A stretch of DNA of 49,823 nucleotides from a bacterium. GTDB taxonomy: Bacteria > Cyanobacteriota > Vampirovibrionia > Obscuribacterales > Obscuribacteraceae. The notes beneath the pieces were generated by a model. That model searched no databases. It was not told the DNA's origin and saw only the letters and a program-made list of their open reading frames with translations. The stretch lies in NCBI GenBank assembly GCA_016124935.1, contig WGMS01000027.1:1-49823 (forward strand), written 5' to 3'. Shown one piece after another: positions 7,365-16,176 of the stretch (its first letter is position 1; every line of letters begins with the position of its first letter). The translations under genes and the position numbers were made by a program.

Positions 7365-9686
7365 TCAGTGGAATTTCAGGTCTCTAACCTGTCTGGCATC
7401 GGGGTAATAGCGCCGCAATAACTGGGCGACTGTGCTCATCTCCTTTTTTCTGCCTTCCTCTCTGGCAAGCTCGTATTTTGTCCAGAGTGCCATCCAGTTG
7501 GAGGGATTGAGCATCAAAGATTGGTCCAGCATTAATACCGCTTTTGGTGTGTATTCTAGCTTGTGCTTTTTCTTGATTTTTTCCTGGTGCTCTTTATCCA
7601 GAAGCATTGTAGCTGCTATGGCATAAGGATCGGATTGGGTCGGATCCGTTGTCATCGCTCTAGAGATAAGAGAACTGGCATAATCAAGGTAGTCTTCCGG
7701 CTTCTCCGAAAGGAAATAACGTGCCCAGGTCGCCAGAATTCTCGACTCGATGTCGGTTTTATTGCTGACCATGGCCAGTTGAACGGCCCGGGAAAAACTT
7801 TTGTTGATCTGTTCGCTGGTCAGCTTTCCAGTAACAGCAGCCAGGTAGGTGAATTCAGAGAGGATTTCACCGGCGGCTCCATATTGTTTTTTTGTCAGGG
7901 CGCGGTCTTTTAGTTTTTTTAGTTCGTTCAGGGCATTGGATCTGTTTTCGTCACAGTAATAAGCCGCTTTTATGTTTTCGAGTCGCTTCAAAAGAGTTTC
8001 TTCCGACCGTTGTTGTTTAGACTTTTCGAACAGGATTTTTTGTTCGGCATAGTCTATGGTTACTCTAAAGCGACTGAGCAAGGGGTTGCCGATGATGGCC
8101 AGATTTCCACCAGAAATAAGACCCGGACTGTTTTTGCCGTTGCCTGGAGCTATGGAGAATATAGGATCTTTGATGGAAAGCTGGCCTATCTTGAGGGCCT
8201 TGAAGCGGATAGCGCCGGTTTTGACCACTTTACCGTCCAGTCCTTTTATAGAGCCTACCGGCAAAATTGGGGTATCCGTCAAAACGTCTTTTACAAGATG
8301 CTCGGAAACATGGTTGAAAGCGGCTCCTGAATCGAGCAAAAAGGTCAGTTTCAGATTGTTGTCTAGAACCCCTTCTACAGCCAGTCCAGATACACCGAGG
8401 GAAGGTTTGGTCTCTACTACTATGCCCTTATCGGTATCGAGTCTGGTATCGGGTCTCCTGAGCTCCAGTTTGCGCTCCGGATAATCTATGGTGAGCTGGA
8501 AACGTTTTAAAAGATTCGCTCCGATCAGTCCTGACGGCTTGATTCTCAGGTTGGCGGCGAAATTTTTGAGGGGGGCGACGGCTACCGATATGTCGTTGAT
8601 GGTAAGGTCTCCCAGTCTTACCGAATCCAGAGTCATGAATTGCATTTTCATCGCTCCGGAGCCTGTGGTGATGTTAAAGTCTCCGGAATCTCTGATTCCA
8701 AGGGACTTCGCTACCTCTGAATCGATTATTGACTGGGTCGCTCCAGTATCAATTAAAAAAGTGAGCTCTCTTTCTCCGTTTACTTTCGCCTTGATCAAGA
8801 TCTCGTTGGCGACCAGCTTGAAGGGTATGAATACCGGACCGGAGACTAATCTTTCTGGAATTTCCTGGGCGGGAAGCTTAAATATTTCGTCCGAAACGGC
8901 CGAGGACAGATCGTATTTCTGGATTTGAAAATCGCTGACCTTTTTGTGGTCGGAGTATTCTATTAATCTATAAGGTGTTCTGGTGCCTTCCAGCTCTTTG
9001 TAGTCTGTGTATTCATAGGCTTTTACACAGTTGACTCCTTGCTCGGTATCCGTGCCGGTGTATTCTGTCCTGGCTACAAGAAAAGTCCTGGGATCAATGT
9101 AGAGAACAGAGTTTTTGCCATCATTGGCGGTGACAATGAGCGTCAGATACTTCTTCCCTCTGAGCTTCCTTGGCTTGTCTTCTCTGATTGCGCGATCCGG
9201 CTCTTGCAGGTTCTCTAGAAGCAGCAATCCGTGAAGTTGATCTTCGAGGATGCGTTGTGAAGTGATCCGGTCGGTCGGCATGGCGTGACTGCCTTGTTGG
9301 GTCCAGCACGATTCGCCGTCAAAGCAGGTTATGACGGTCTGGCCCATGAAATTCGATTTTAAATACTGCTTCATTCCTTTTGAAATCAGCAGGCAGTCGA
9401 GCTTGTTTGAAGTTCCTGATATGGAAGAGATTTGCTCCAGGATGCCCTGGGCATGGTAGCCTTTCTGGTTCAAGCTTTTTATATTTTCCAGTCCTCCATG
9501 GGCCTGGACGACTTTGAGAGCGAGAGCCCTGGCTTTTTTGTCCTCTTTCGATCCGGCTACGATGACCGTGCTGTGCTCTGTGGTGGAGAGGGCGGCACCG
9601 GCTAGAGGCACTGCCAAGAGAGAGCCAGAAAGGAGAGAAGCCAGTATCAGTAATTTAATATGCATAAACAGGGTTGCCGGGGACAT
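7365..9686 (-). CDS. Secreted protein with LolA-like, two aspartic-protease and TPR-like regions
   Basis: A 773-residue exported protein. A signal peptide occupies about residues 8-32 (MHIKLLILASLLSGSLLAVP). Residues 50-270 resemble the outer-membrane-lipoprotein-sorting (LolA-like) fold. Two retropepsin-type aspartic protease domains follow: FLIDTGATQSIID with D313-T-G, and FLLDSGAAFNHVS with D452-S-G. Each is followed by the strand pattern ending in a GLIGANLL or AIIGNPLL motif that closes such domains. The last 200 residues are helical and TPR-like. Retropepsins act as dimers with one Asp from each unit, so two copies in one chain could form an internal dimer. Neither possible start (residue 1 or 8) has a clear ribosome site; residue 8 gives the better signal peptide. 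The gene diverges from panC across 53 bases. Confidence 0.8.
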   Translation of the reverse strand: MSPATLFMHIKLLILASLLSGSLLAVPLAGAALSTTEHSTVIVAGSKEDKKARALALKVVQAHGGLENIKSLNQKGYHAQGILEQISSISGTSNKLDCLLISKGMKQYLKSNFMGQTVITCFDGESCWTQQGSHAMPTDRITSQRILEDQLHGLLLLENLQEPDRAIREDKPRKLRGKKYLTLIVTANDGKNSVLYIDPRTFLVARTEYTGTDTEQGVNCVKAYEYTDYKELEGTRTPYRLIEYSDHKKVSDFQIQKYDLSSAVSDEIFKLPAQEIPERLVSGPVFIPFKLVANEILIKAKVNGERELTFLIDTGATQSIIDSEVAKSLGIRDSGDFNITTGSGAMKMQFMTLDSVRLGDLTINDISVAVAPLKNFAANLRIKPSGLIGANLLKRFQLTIDYPERKLELRRPDTRLDTDKGIVVETKPSLGVSGLAVEGVLDNNLKLTFLLDSGAAFNHVSEHLVKDVLTDTPILPVGSIKGLDGKVVKTGAIRFKALKIGQLSIKDPIFSIAPGNGKNSPGLISGGNLAIIGNPLLSRFRVTIDYAEQKILFEKSKQQRSEETLLKRLENIKAAYYCDENRSNALNELKKLKDRALTKKQYGAAGEILSEFTYLAAVTGKLTSEQINKSFSRAVQLAMVSNKTDIESRILATWARYFLSEKPEDYLDYASSLISRAMTTDPTQSDPYAIAATMLLDKEHQEKIKKKHKLEYTPKAVLMLDQSLMLNPSNWMALWTKYELAREEGRKKEMSTVAQLLRRYYPDARQVRDLKFH

Positions 9687-9739
9687 TGTAGAATTAGTAT
9701 TTTCCGTTATTGGCCGTGAACTACAAGACGAGGTCTCTC

Positions 9740-10660
9740 ATGAAGATTTCATCTAAGCTGTCCGAAGAGGTTGGAGAGGTTGGAGAGGTTGGCGAGATTC
9801 GCATCGCCCGCAGCAAAAGAGATGTGCGGAGCTGGTACGACTCTATCCGCTCTAGGTTTCCCGGATCTGTCATCGGTTTCGTGCCGACTATGGGCGCTCT
9901 TCACAAAGGTCATGAAACCTTGATAGAGGCAGCCTCGAGCCGATGCGATCGAGTAGTGGTCTCGATTTTTGTCAATCCTACCCAGTTCGGGCCGGGAGAG
10001 GATCTGGACAAGTATCCCCGGACTTTCGAAGCGGATCTGGAGATTTGTAAAAGACACGGGGTTGATCTGGTATTCAGTCCGGAGCCGAAAGAGCTTTATC
10101 AATCCGGTATTGAAGCACTGACCTTTGTAGAGCCGCCCCGGGAGCTGGTAGAGCGTTTATGTGGGTTGAGTCGACCCGGTCATTTTCGAGGCGTGGCCAC
10201 TGTGGTTGCCAAACTTTTCAACATTGTTCGGCCGGATAAGGCTTTTTTTGGAGAGAAAGACTTTCAACAGTTGCAGGTTGTCAAAAGAATGGTTCGGGAT
10301 CTGGACATCCCGGTGGAAATCGTTTCGGTGCCTACCGTGCGCGATCGCGATGGCTTGGCGCTGAGCTCTAGAAATGCCTATCTTTCTAAAGAACAACGTG
10401 AAATTGCGCCGCGCTTGCAAGCCGGTCTGGTTCGAATTGCTGAACTTCTGAGGGGGCAAAAGAGGCTGGCAGTCTCAGAGGCGATTGACCTTGTTCGGGC
10501 CGATCTTTCTGAAAACGGTGGATTCAATATTGATTATCTCGAGGTTTGTGATTGCGACACCCTCGAGCCCCTGGCAGAGGCGCCGAAAGATCGCAAAATC
10601 GTCATTTTGATAGCGGCAAAGCTTGGCACAGTCCGTCTGATAGACAATCTGGTCGTATAA
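9740..10660 (+). CDS. panC: Pantoate-beta-alanine ligase
   Basis: PanC joins pantoate and beta-alanine with ATP to give pantothenate, the vitamin precursor of coenzyme A. The 306-residue protein shows the nucleotidyltransferase HxGH signature (MGALHKGHETL, H55 and H58), the FVNPTQFGPGEDLDKYPR segment, GKDF-like EKDFQQL and SSRN for ATP. Start chosen at 9740, with GAGG 6 bases before the ATG. The family usually begins close to the IRIARSKRDVR strand, so the first 18 residues are an extension containing three copies of a 9-bp repeat (9767-9793) coding VGEVGEVGE. It ends 3 bases from the convergent reductoisomerase homologue. PanB and PanD are not in the window. Confidence 0.95.
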   Translation: MKISSKLSEEVGEVGEVGEIRIARSKRDVRSWYDSIRSRFPGSVIGFVPTMGALHKGHETLIEAASSRCDRVVVSIFVNPTQFGPGEDLDKYPRTFEADLEICKRHGVDLVFSPEPKELYQSGIEALTFVEPPRELVERLCGLSRPGHFRGVATVVAKLFNIVRPDKAFFGEKDFQQLQVVKRMVRDLDIPVEIVSVPTVRDRDGLALSSRNAYLSKEQREIAPRLQAGLVRIAELLRGQKRLAVSEAIDLVRADLSENGGFNIDYLEVCDCDTLEPLAEAPKDRKIVILIAAKLGTVRLIDNLVV

Positions 10661-10663
10661 GAT

Positions 10664-11647
10664 TCAGAAAGTCAGGTTTTTTTTAAGCTCTGCGCCGGTT
10701 TTATTCAAGCGGCTGTTTTTTTCTTCTGCTTGCATCGTTCTTGCCAGGTTGTCCGGTCTGTCGGCATCCTCCAGAAATATTCTGGCGAACTGGCCACTTT
10801 CGATACGCTCCAGGGCGCTATCCAGTCTGTGGCGGGTGCGGCTGTCGATCAGCTCCGGTCCGGTCATATAGGCACCGTATCTGGCCGTATTGGAAATGGC
10901 GCGGCGCATTCCGTCGAGACCACGGTCGAAGAGTAAATCTGCAATCAATTTTACTTCTTTCAGGCATGAAATATATGCGAGTTCCGGCTGGTAGCCATTT
11001 TTGACAAGGGTCTCGAAACTGGATTTGATCAATTCCGGAATGCCGCCACAGAGAACAGCTTGCTCACAGAAGAGATCGACTATGGTCTCTTCCTGAAAGC
11101 TGGTTTCGATTACTCCGGCACGGGTGCTGCCTATACCGTCGGCATAGGCAAGAGCTTTTTCGCGGGCCTGGCCGGAGCTGTCTTGTTCTACTGCAACAAG
11201 GGCCGGTAGACCTTTGTGAGCCAGGTAAAGGCTGCGCACCTGGTGTCCCGGCCCTGTGGGAGCAACCATGATGATGTCGGCAGTCTTCGGAAGAGTTATG
11301 GTTTTATAGTTGATAGCGAAGCCGTGGGCGAAAAGATAGGTGGTATAAGGCTTGGCGTGGGGTTCTATAGATCCGTAATAAACTCTCGGTATCTGTTCAT
11401 CCGGCAAAGTCAGCACGGTTAACTCTGAAAGACCGGCAGCTTCTTCTATGGAATATGTGGTGAATCCGTCTTTTGATGCTTGTTCGTATGAAGCGCCATC
11501 TAGCCTTGCTCCGACAATAACCGAAAAGCCGCTGTCGCGGAGATTGAGGGCGTGGGCTCTTCCCTGGTTGCCATAGCCGATAACGGCTATGATCTTATCT
11601 TTCAAAATGTCCTTCTTGGCGCAATCTTCGTAGAGAATCGTGGCCAT
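10664..11647 (-). CDS. Ketol-acid reductoisomerase homologue with altered active site
   Basis: A 327-residue protein clearly of the class I KARI (IlvC) family: Rossmann motif VIGYGNQGRAHALN, catalytic-region His in FAHGFAI (H108), metal-ligand segment FQEETIVDLFCEQAVLCGG (D191, E195), and the knotted C-terminal domain. KARI normally isomerises and reduces acetolactate in valine, leucine and isoleucine synthesis. Two residues invariant in working enzymes are changed here: the lysine of the APKxPGH motif is threonine (T131, codon ACA), and the first glutamate of FECLHE is serine (S227, codon TCA). The Glu of the later NNAEYG motif is arginine. E231 and S252 are kept. It may therefore be a paralogue with another reaction or no catalysis. 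A weak GGAG lies upstream of the ATG. Confidence 0.85.
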   Translation of the reverse strand: MATILYEDCAKKDILKDKIIAVIGYGNQGRAHALNLRDSGFSVIVGARLDGASYEQASKDGFTTYSIEEAAGLSELTVLTLPDEQIPRVYYGSIEPHAKPYTTYLFAHGFAINYKTITLPKTADIIMVAPTGPGHQVRSLYLAHKGLPALVAVEQDSSGQAREKALAYADGIGSTRAGVIETSFQEETIVDLFCEQAVLCGGIPELIKSSFETLVKNGYQPELAYISCLKEVKLIADLLFDRGLDGMRRAISNTARYGAYMTGPELIDSRTRHRLDSALERIESGQFARIFLEDADRPDNLARTMQAEEKNSRLNKTGAELKKNLTF

Positions 11648-11925
11648 ATCACATATACACTCCGCTCTATTTTAAGAAAATGAAATTTTTGAGAGGCTGA
11701 CTGCGAAAGTATATTCTTAAAAGATCCGGTGGTCATAGCATCCTATATAGTGACTTCATTTTTCTTAAAACGGTGATTATATCTAAGGTTAAACCTTGCG
11801 GAAGGGGCTTGTTTTACCGGTTCAAGAAGTCTATTCTGAATAAGTCGCTCGTCCATCAACATCACTACTTGCCCGTGCTCATGCCCGTGTAAATATGATG
11901 GCGTTCCTAGATCCAGGGGGCTTTC

Positions 11926-13113
11926 TTGGTAAACACTAGTCCTTTAGTCCAGGGTAATCAGTCTTTTGTAAGCTCCCGGTCCCCAGCACTTTCCGGAGAG
12001 TTTTCGAATAATCGCCGGCGAATCAGCATTATCGGTGATGGCGTTGAAAGTCTTGCCGTCGCTAATTTAATTAGCGACGAAACCATTGATGTATGCCCGA
12101 TTGATTCTCCTGAGGACGGTTTTTATTACGGTGTCCACAGTTTTGAAATACGGCAGCGTAACGCCAGTGTTTGTTTCTATCGGGGCACTATCTCTGCAGA
12201 TATTTTCTGTGATGATCTCTCGGTCGCAGTAAGGAATTCCAGAGCAATTTTTGTTTGTGCCGGTGCCACTCGATATAGTGATATTGCCGCCGCAATCGCT
12301 CCGCATCTCGAGAATAACCAGGTGATCTGTCTGGTCAACTCTCCCCTGGGTGGGGCATTGCAATTCCAGAGTGAGCTTAGAAAGCTCGATTTAAAAGCGC
12401 AGATTAGTTTGATTGAAATAGGCAGAATTTTCGACTCCATTCTTGTTGAATCCGGAGTTATGCTGATTTCCGGTTTGCGCAAAAGAATACCTGTTTGTGG
12501 TATCACCCGTAATGATACTCGCAAAGGGTTGAGTGTTATCCAGAGCCTGGTCGATGAGACTGTTCCCTCCTCCAACGTTATAGAGCGCGGTTTAACCGAT
12601 GTCGAGCGCTTGCTTCGACCGATACTGGCTCTGGCTGCCTTAATGGGCTCTAGGTCGACTGTGGAATTGACGGTTACAGTTAATGATTACGTGCTCAATA
12701 TGGTTGAAGCAGTGGAATCGGAAGTCCAGTCCCTGGCAGCCATTTATGGTTCTACAGCTCCTGGCTTTTTGAAATCCGTTCAGGACTTCATGAATGTGGG
12801 CGACATCGCCTCTGAGTCGCCTTTCGAAACTATGGAGCTTGCCCTGCTCTCCCTTGGAAAAGTTGTTCTCGGTTCATTTGATATTGACAACCAGGCGGTT
12901 CTGAGTGTCCTCGAAGAGGACGTCAAAGAAATCTATGCTCTTCTGTCAGACCTTGCTACCCATGCTCATTTGCCGGTGCCTGCCATCGACGCCATCGTCG
13001 ACCTGTCTGCTGCTCTTCTGAAGAAGAATGTCAGAGATGAGGGAAGGTCTGTTTCGTCTATGGGTCTGGTCGGCTTCGATAGCTGCGAGATTATGGATCT
13101 TGTCAATAACTGA
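11926..13113 (+). CDS. Opine-dehydrogenase-like NAD(P)-binding protein
   Basis: A 395-residue protein with a Rossmann-like N-terminal half (ISIIGDGVESLAVAN, about residues 33-47) and an all-helical second half. The stretch around AIAPHLENNQVICLVNSPLGGAL corresponds to the strand-loop after the dinucleotide site of the octopine/nopaline dehydrogenase family, and AHLPVPAIDAIVDL near residue 346 to its C-terminal helix. The glycine motif is unusual: the third glycine is Ser, so cofactor binding is uncertain. Start is a TTG with GGGGG five bases upstream; an upstream ATG frame closes quickly. Opine dehydrogenases join an amino acid and a keto acid reductively. This protein could also be a distant 6-phosphogluconate-dehydrogenase-fold relative with a different substrate. 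Confidence 0.6.
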   Translation: MVNTSPLVQGNQSFVSSRSPALSGEFSNNRRRISIIGDGVESLAVANLISDETIDVCPIDSPEDGFYYGVHSFEIRQRNASVCFYRGTISADIFCDDLSVAVRNSRAIFVCAGATRYSDIAAAIAPHLENNQVICLVNSPLGGALQFQSELRKLDLKAQISLIEIGRIFDSILVESGVMLISGLRKRIPVCGITRNDTRKGLSVIQSLVDETVPSSNVIERGLTDVERLLRPILALAALMGSRSTVELTVTVNDYVLNMVEAVESEVQSLAAIYGSTAPGFLKSVQDFMNVGDIASESPFETMELALLSLGKVVLGSFDIDNQAVLSVLEEDVKEIYALLSDLATHAHLPVPAIDAIVDLSAALLKKNVRDEGRSVSSMGLVGFDSCEIMDLVNN

Positions 13114-13526
13114 CGCTAGGTCCGAAAAGGATAACGATTCACTGTTTCAGCGGCGCTAGCCGGAATCTTGTCGATAGTCAAGGGGTTTTATCTTGCGAGT
13201 GTGGAGCGGTTTTGTCTGGATGTCATGAAGGGGTGCTTGTCATGCTGGTTTCTATCCGGGTAATTGTTTCGCTTTACTTCTTTTATATATCCTTGAGTGT
13301 CTTTCCTTGATTTCATAAACACGTCTTAGTGCTTATTTCTCGATAACCCCAAGTCTATCTTCAACTCCCTTTGCCGGTGCTTCTAACACCCTGGTGCAGG
13401 CCGGGACGCAGTGGGTATTTTACTTGACTTGGACTTTTGTGCTTTGTGCGACTCCAGTAAGAAGTTGTCCAGGAGTCTGTGTGGTTTTTAGTTACCTGAC
13501 AACTATATAAACACCTAAGGAATCCC
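13114..13526 (+). other. Upstream region of the tandem-paralogue unit
   Basis: There is no gene in these 413 bases. The segment just before 13527 carries TATATAAAC and an AAGGA ribosome site. A TTGACT at about 13422 has no good partner -10. The promoter position is not resolved. Confidence 0.4.
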
Positions 13527-14627
13527 ATGGGTAAATTCACTTCCGCGAACTACCCTGAACTCCTCGGAGTTACAGCGGTATGTCAGATTTCTGATGAAGA
13601 GGTCTGGCAGAATTTACTCTCCCCCATTACCAGGGCATTGCTCGGACCTGTTGTTCGAGTAAGACCACCGGTGGTGCTGGAGACTGTCGATGGTCTCTTT
13701 CCCGGCGATCAGGCATCCAACCTGAACGACCACAAACTCTACGGTGGGAGAGATGGTTTTGTCAGAAACCCCTATGTCTGCAACGTGTACGACATGGCCA
13801 ATGGAATTGTCGTGATCAAGCGGGACGGCGTTAAAATCGAAGTTTTCGCATGGTACGGCAATGTCCAGAAGGGCAGCGGGGAGATGATTTTTAAGGCGGC
13901 TCTACGAGACAGGCGCTATGACGGAAGCGCTCGGGCGAACGATTCTGCTTTGCTCGACTATCCGTATAGCGACCCTGTTTTCCACCAGCCTCTGAGCCAA
14001 GAGCTCAAGTCTGTGGAGCTCTCTATCTACGCCTATCTTCCCGGCACCCGCATCAGTCAGGTTGCCGGCGATACGGAGTATGAGCGCTTCGTGCAGCAGC
14101 CCTTCAAGTTTATTCGGGATCCCGACCTGTTCCTGGCGAATTTCGACAAAGCATGGAAGTCCAACCGGGCGCCGGGGCAGTATGCTGTCCCTATCCACGA
14201 TGTGTCCGGTTATGTGCTTCGCGGATTCAAGAGATTGGCCAGAAAAGCCGGTTATGACTTGCTCGAAATGGCTCCCAGTCACTATCACGTGGCTCGCTGG
14301 GGCATTCAGGGCGGTTACCGGTTTTCTTACAAGGTCCAGGAGAGAGCCTTCGATGCCATCAAGGACGGTATCGAGCTCTTGAAGCGCCGAGGTCTTGTAT
14401 TGAGCCGTGTGCAGCAATCCTGGGTTCCGGTGTTGCAGAGCCTCCCCGAGGAAAAGATTCCGGAGAATCTCCATCTTGGCGGTCCGGTCTGGCCCCAGAA
14501 TAACATCGATGATCAGTGCCTCTGGCTCTACAAGCCCGTCAGCTGCAAAGCGCACGGTTTTGAGCCGGAAGGCTATGAGATCGATCTGTCTGCCAAATCA
14601 GGCTCGGTGCTTGATCGCGGTCATTGA
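13527..14627 (+). CDS. Unknown protein, first of two tandem paralogues (366 aa)
   Basis: A soluble 366-residue protein I do not recognise. It is about half identical by eye to the next gene over nearly its whole length. Stretches kept in both copies are: PELLG near residue 10, FPGD..SNLNDH near 60, IKRDGVK..VFAWYG near 95, the strongly conserved ALRDRRYDG and RAND near 130, KSVELS, FL..F..AWKS, SHYHVARW near 252, SWV.VLQ.LP and LGG..WPQ.NI..Q.LW.YKP near the end. The invariant His, Asp and Arg in RDRRYDG and SHYHVARW look like a catalytic or ligand site; that is inference. No signal peptide or membrane helix. AAGGA lies 5 bases before the ATG. It starts a three-gene unit. Confidence 0.8.
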   Translation: MGKFTSANYPELLGVTAVCQISDEEVWQNLLSPITRALLGPVVRVRPPVVLETVDGLFPGDQASNLNDHKLYGGRDGFVRNPYVCNVYDMANGIVVIKRDGVKIEVFAWYGNVQKGSGEMIFKAALRDRRYDGSARANDSALLDYPYSDPVFHQPLSQELKSVELSIYAYLPGTRISQVAGDTEYERFVQQPFKFIRDPDLFLANFDKAWKSNRAPGQYAVPIHDVSGYVLRGFKRLARKAGYDLLEMAPSHYHVARWGIQGGYRFSYKVQERAFDAIKDGIELLKRRGLVLSRVQQSWVPVLQSLPEEKIPENLHLGGPVWPQNNIDDQCLWLYKPVSCKAHGFEPEGYEIDLSAKSGSVLDRGH

Positions 14628-14678
14628 GCCTGACCGCTCCTGTGTATTACCTGCAGCCCCAGATTTTTTGCCTAGCAA

Positions 14679-14701
14679 TGCGGAGACGTAGAAGCTCCGC
14701 A
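14679..14701 (+). terminator. Weak terminator-like hairpin between the paralogues
   Basis: Perfect 7-bp inverted repeat (14679-14685, 14695-14701) with a 9-base loop, followed by GTCTTTTC. It lies 25 bases before the second paralogue and could trim or attenuate read-through. Confidence 0.45.
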
Positions 14702-14726
14702 GTCTTTTCAACAAGGAGATAATGGA

Positions 14727-15857
14727 ATGTCTAACAACGACCATTTCAAAGAATCGAACATTCCTGAGCTCCTCGGTTTCACTCCTGTCTCCATGGTCTC
14801 TGACCGGGAGATCTGGGACCACCTGGTTACGCCTCAAGTGAAGGCGATGCTGGGTGATATCGTCAGCCGTGAAGTCACGGTGAGAGAAAGGACCGAGGGC
14901 GATTTTCCAGGGGACGAAGTTTCGAATCTCAATGACCACCTGCTCTTTGGTGGTCTGAAGGGGTTCGTTCGTTTCCCGTTCATCAATACCTTCGTCAAGA
15001 CCAGGTACGGTGCGCTGATCATCAAGCGTGACGGCGTCAAGTTCAAGGTCTTCGCCTGGTATGGCAAGCCCGGCGCCACCAAGATGGAGTTGATCTTCAA
15101 GGTCGCTCTTCGTGACCGGCGCTATGACGGCACCAAGCGTGCCAACGACACCGCCCTGCTCGATTTCGAGTACGATGATCCCGAACTCAACCGTGTCCTC
15201 GAACTCGAGGGCATGCCCGAGAACTCGAAGTCGGTGGAGCTGTCCGTTTACGGCTATCTGCCCGGCTCTCTGATTGTCGATGCTACCGGAGACCAAGAGC
15301 TGAACGACTTTGTCGCCAGTCCCTTCCGCTTCGTCGATCAGCCGGAGAAGTTCCTGGAGCTTTTCAATCGCGCCTGGAAGAGCACGCGCAGTCCGGGTCA
15401 AACCGGCAGCGCCGTGCCTGATGTGGCGCGTCTGGTTCCGGCTGCGGTGGAGCGTTTTGCCGTCAATCAGGGTTATGACTACATCGAGAACGCCTCGAGC
15501 CACTATCATGTGGCTCGCTGGGCCGAATCTATTGGTTATCGCTACACCTGCGAAGAGCAGGATGCGGCGATCAAGGGTCTGACCGAAGGGATCAAGCGTC
15601 TCAAAGATTCCGGTCAGAAGTTTGCGCGTCATCAGGAATCCTGGGTCTGTGTGCTTCAGCACCTGCCTCGCAAATTCATTCCCGATGAGCTCTACCTCGG
15701 CGGTGCTCGCTGGCCCCAGGACAACATCGGCCAACAGAACCTCTGGATGTACAAGCCCCTTTCCGAGCGTGCCATCGAGGCTGCGAAGAAAGCGGGCAGG
15801 ATCCAGCAGCGAAAGTGCGGCTCCGGTGCCAGGCAGCTCGCCTCGAAAAAGGGATGA
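14727..15857 (+). CDS. Unknown protein, second of two tandem paralogues (376 aa)
   Basis: A soluble 376-residue protein, paralogue of the preceding gene, sharing all its conserved blocks (FPGDEVSNLNDH, IIKRDGVKFKVFAWYG, ALRDRRYDG, RANDTALLD, SHYHVARW, LGGARWPQDNI). It differs by an insertion around EGMPENSK and by a basic C-terminal tail rich in Lys, Arg and Ala (about residues 345-376), which the first copy replaces with an acidic one. Its codons lean to C and G in third position, as in the other strongly biased genes here, hinting at high expression. AAGGAGAT precedes the ATG by 7 bases. Its stop overlaps the start of the 47-residue membrane gene (ATGA). Function unknown. Confidence 0.8.
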   Translation: MSNNDHFKESNIPELLGFTPVSMVSDREIWDHLVTPQVKAMLGDIVSREVTVRERTEGDFPGDEVSNLNDHLLFGGLKGFVRFPFINTFVKTRYGALIIKRDGVKFKVFAWYGKPGATKMELIFKVALRDRRYDGTKRANDTALLDFEYDDPELNRVLELEGMPENSKSVELSVYGYLPGSLIVDATGDQELNDFVASPFRFVDQPEKFLELFNRAWKSTRSPGQTGSAVPDVARLVPAAVERFAVNQGYDYIENASSHYHVARWAESIGYRYTCEEQDAAIKGLTEGIKRLKDSGQKFARHQESWVCVLQHLPRKFIPDELYLGGARWPQDNIGQQNLWMYKPLSERAIEAAKKAGRIQQRKCGSGARQLASKKG

Positions 15858-15997
15858 TCCCCATGGCCGACAAAGCCATAGAACTCCTCCAGATCCTCGG
15901 CTTTCTGGGGCTCTGGATGGGGCTTACGGTTCTATTCTTCCTGCTGATCACCTACCCGGTGTGGAGCAAGAAGCTGTTTAAGAAGAAGGACAGTTAA
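15854..15997 (+). CDS. Single-pass membrane microprotein coupled to the paralogue pair (47 aa)
   Basis: A 47-residue protein whose ATG overlaps the stop of the preceding gene by four bases (ATGA), the classic arrangement for translational coupling. A second ATG at 15863 with AAGGGA upstream is an alternative start giving 44 residues. It has a short amphipathic N-terminus (ADKAIELLQIL), one long hydrophobic helix (about residues 16-36) and a lysine-rich end (KKLFKKKDS), so the C-terminus should face the cytoplasm. It is followed by a strong terminator at 16011-16055. It could anchor one or both paralogues to the membrane; that is inference. No homologue recognised. Confidence 0.7.
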   Translation: MIPMADKAIELLQILGFLGLWMGLTVLFFLLITYPVWSKKLFKKKDS

Positions 15998-16010
15998 CCT
16001 GTCCTGACAA

Positions 16011-16055
16011 GAAAGGGGAGCAGCCGGTCAAGGCCTGTTGCTCCCTTTTCGTTTT
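16011..16055 (+). terminator. Intrinsic terminator of the paralogue unit
   Basis: An 11-bp stem with one wobble (GAAAGGGGAGCA paired with TGCTCCCTTTT) and a TTTTCGTTTT tail, 14 bases after the 47-residue gene. Confidence 0.85.
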
Positions 16056-16176
16056 GGTGTCGTTATCACTATATAAGATAGTGAATATTGAAAAAATGAA
16101 AGAATGCGCTAGCTGCAGTGGTTTTCATCATTACTGCCAGCCATGCCCGATCTCTCCTCAATGCTGCGTATTTGCT

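Noticed and set aside
14598..15734. 378-codon frame antisense to the second paralogue
   Set aside because: It mirrors the paralogue pair; the same antisense frame recurs in weaker form opposite the first copy, as expected of a shadow.
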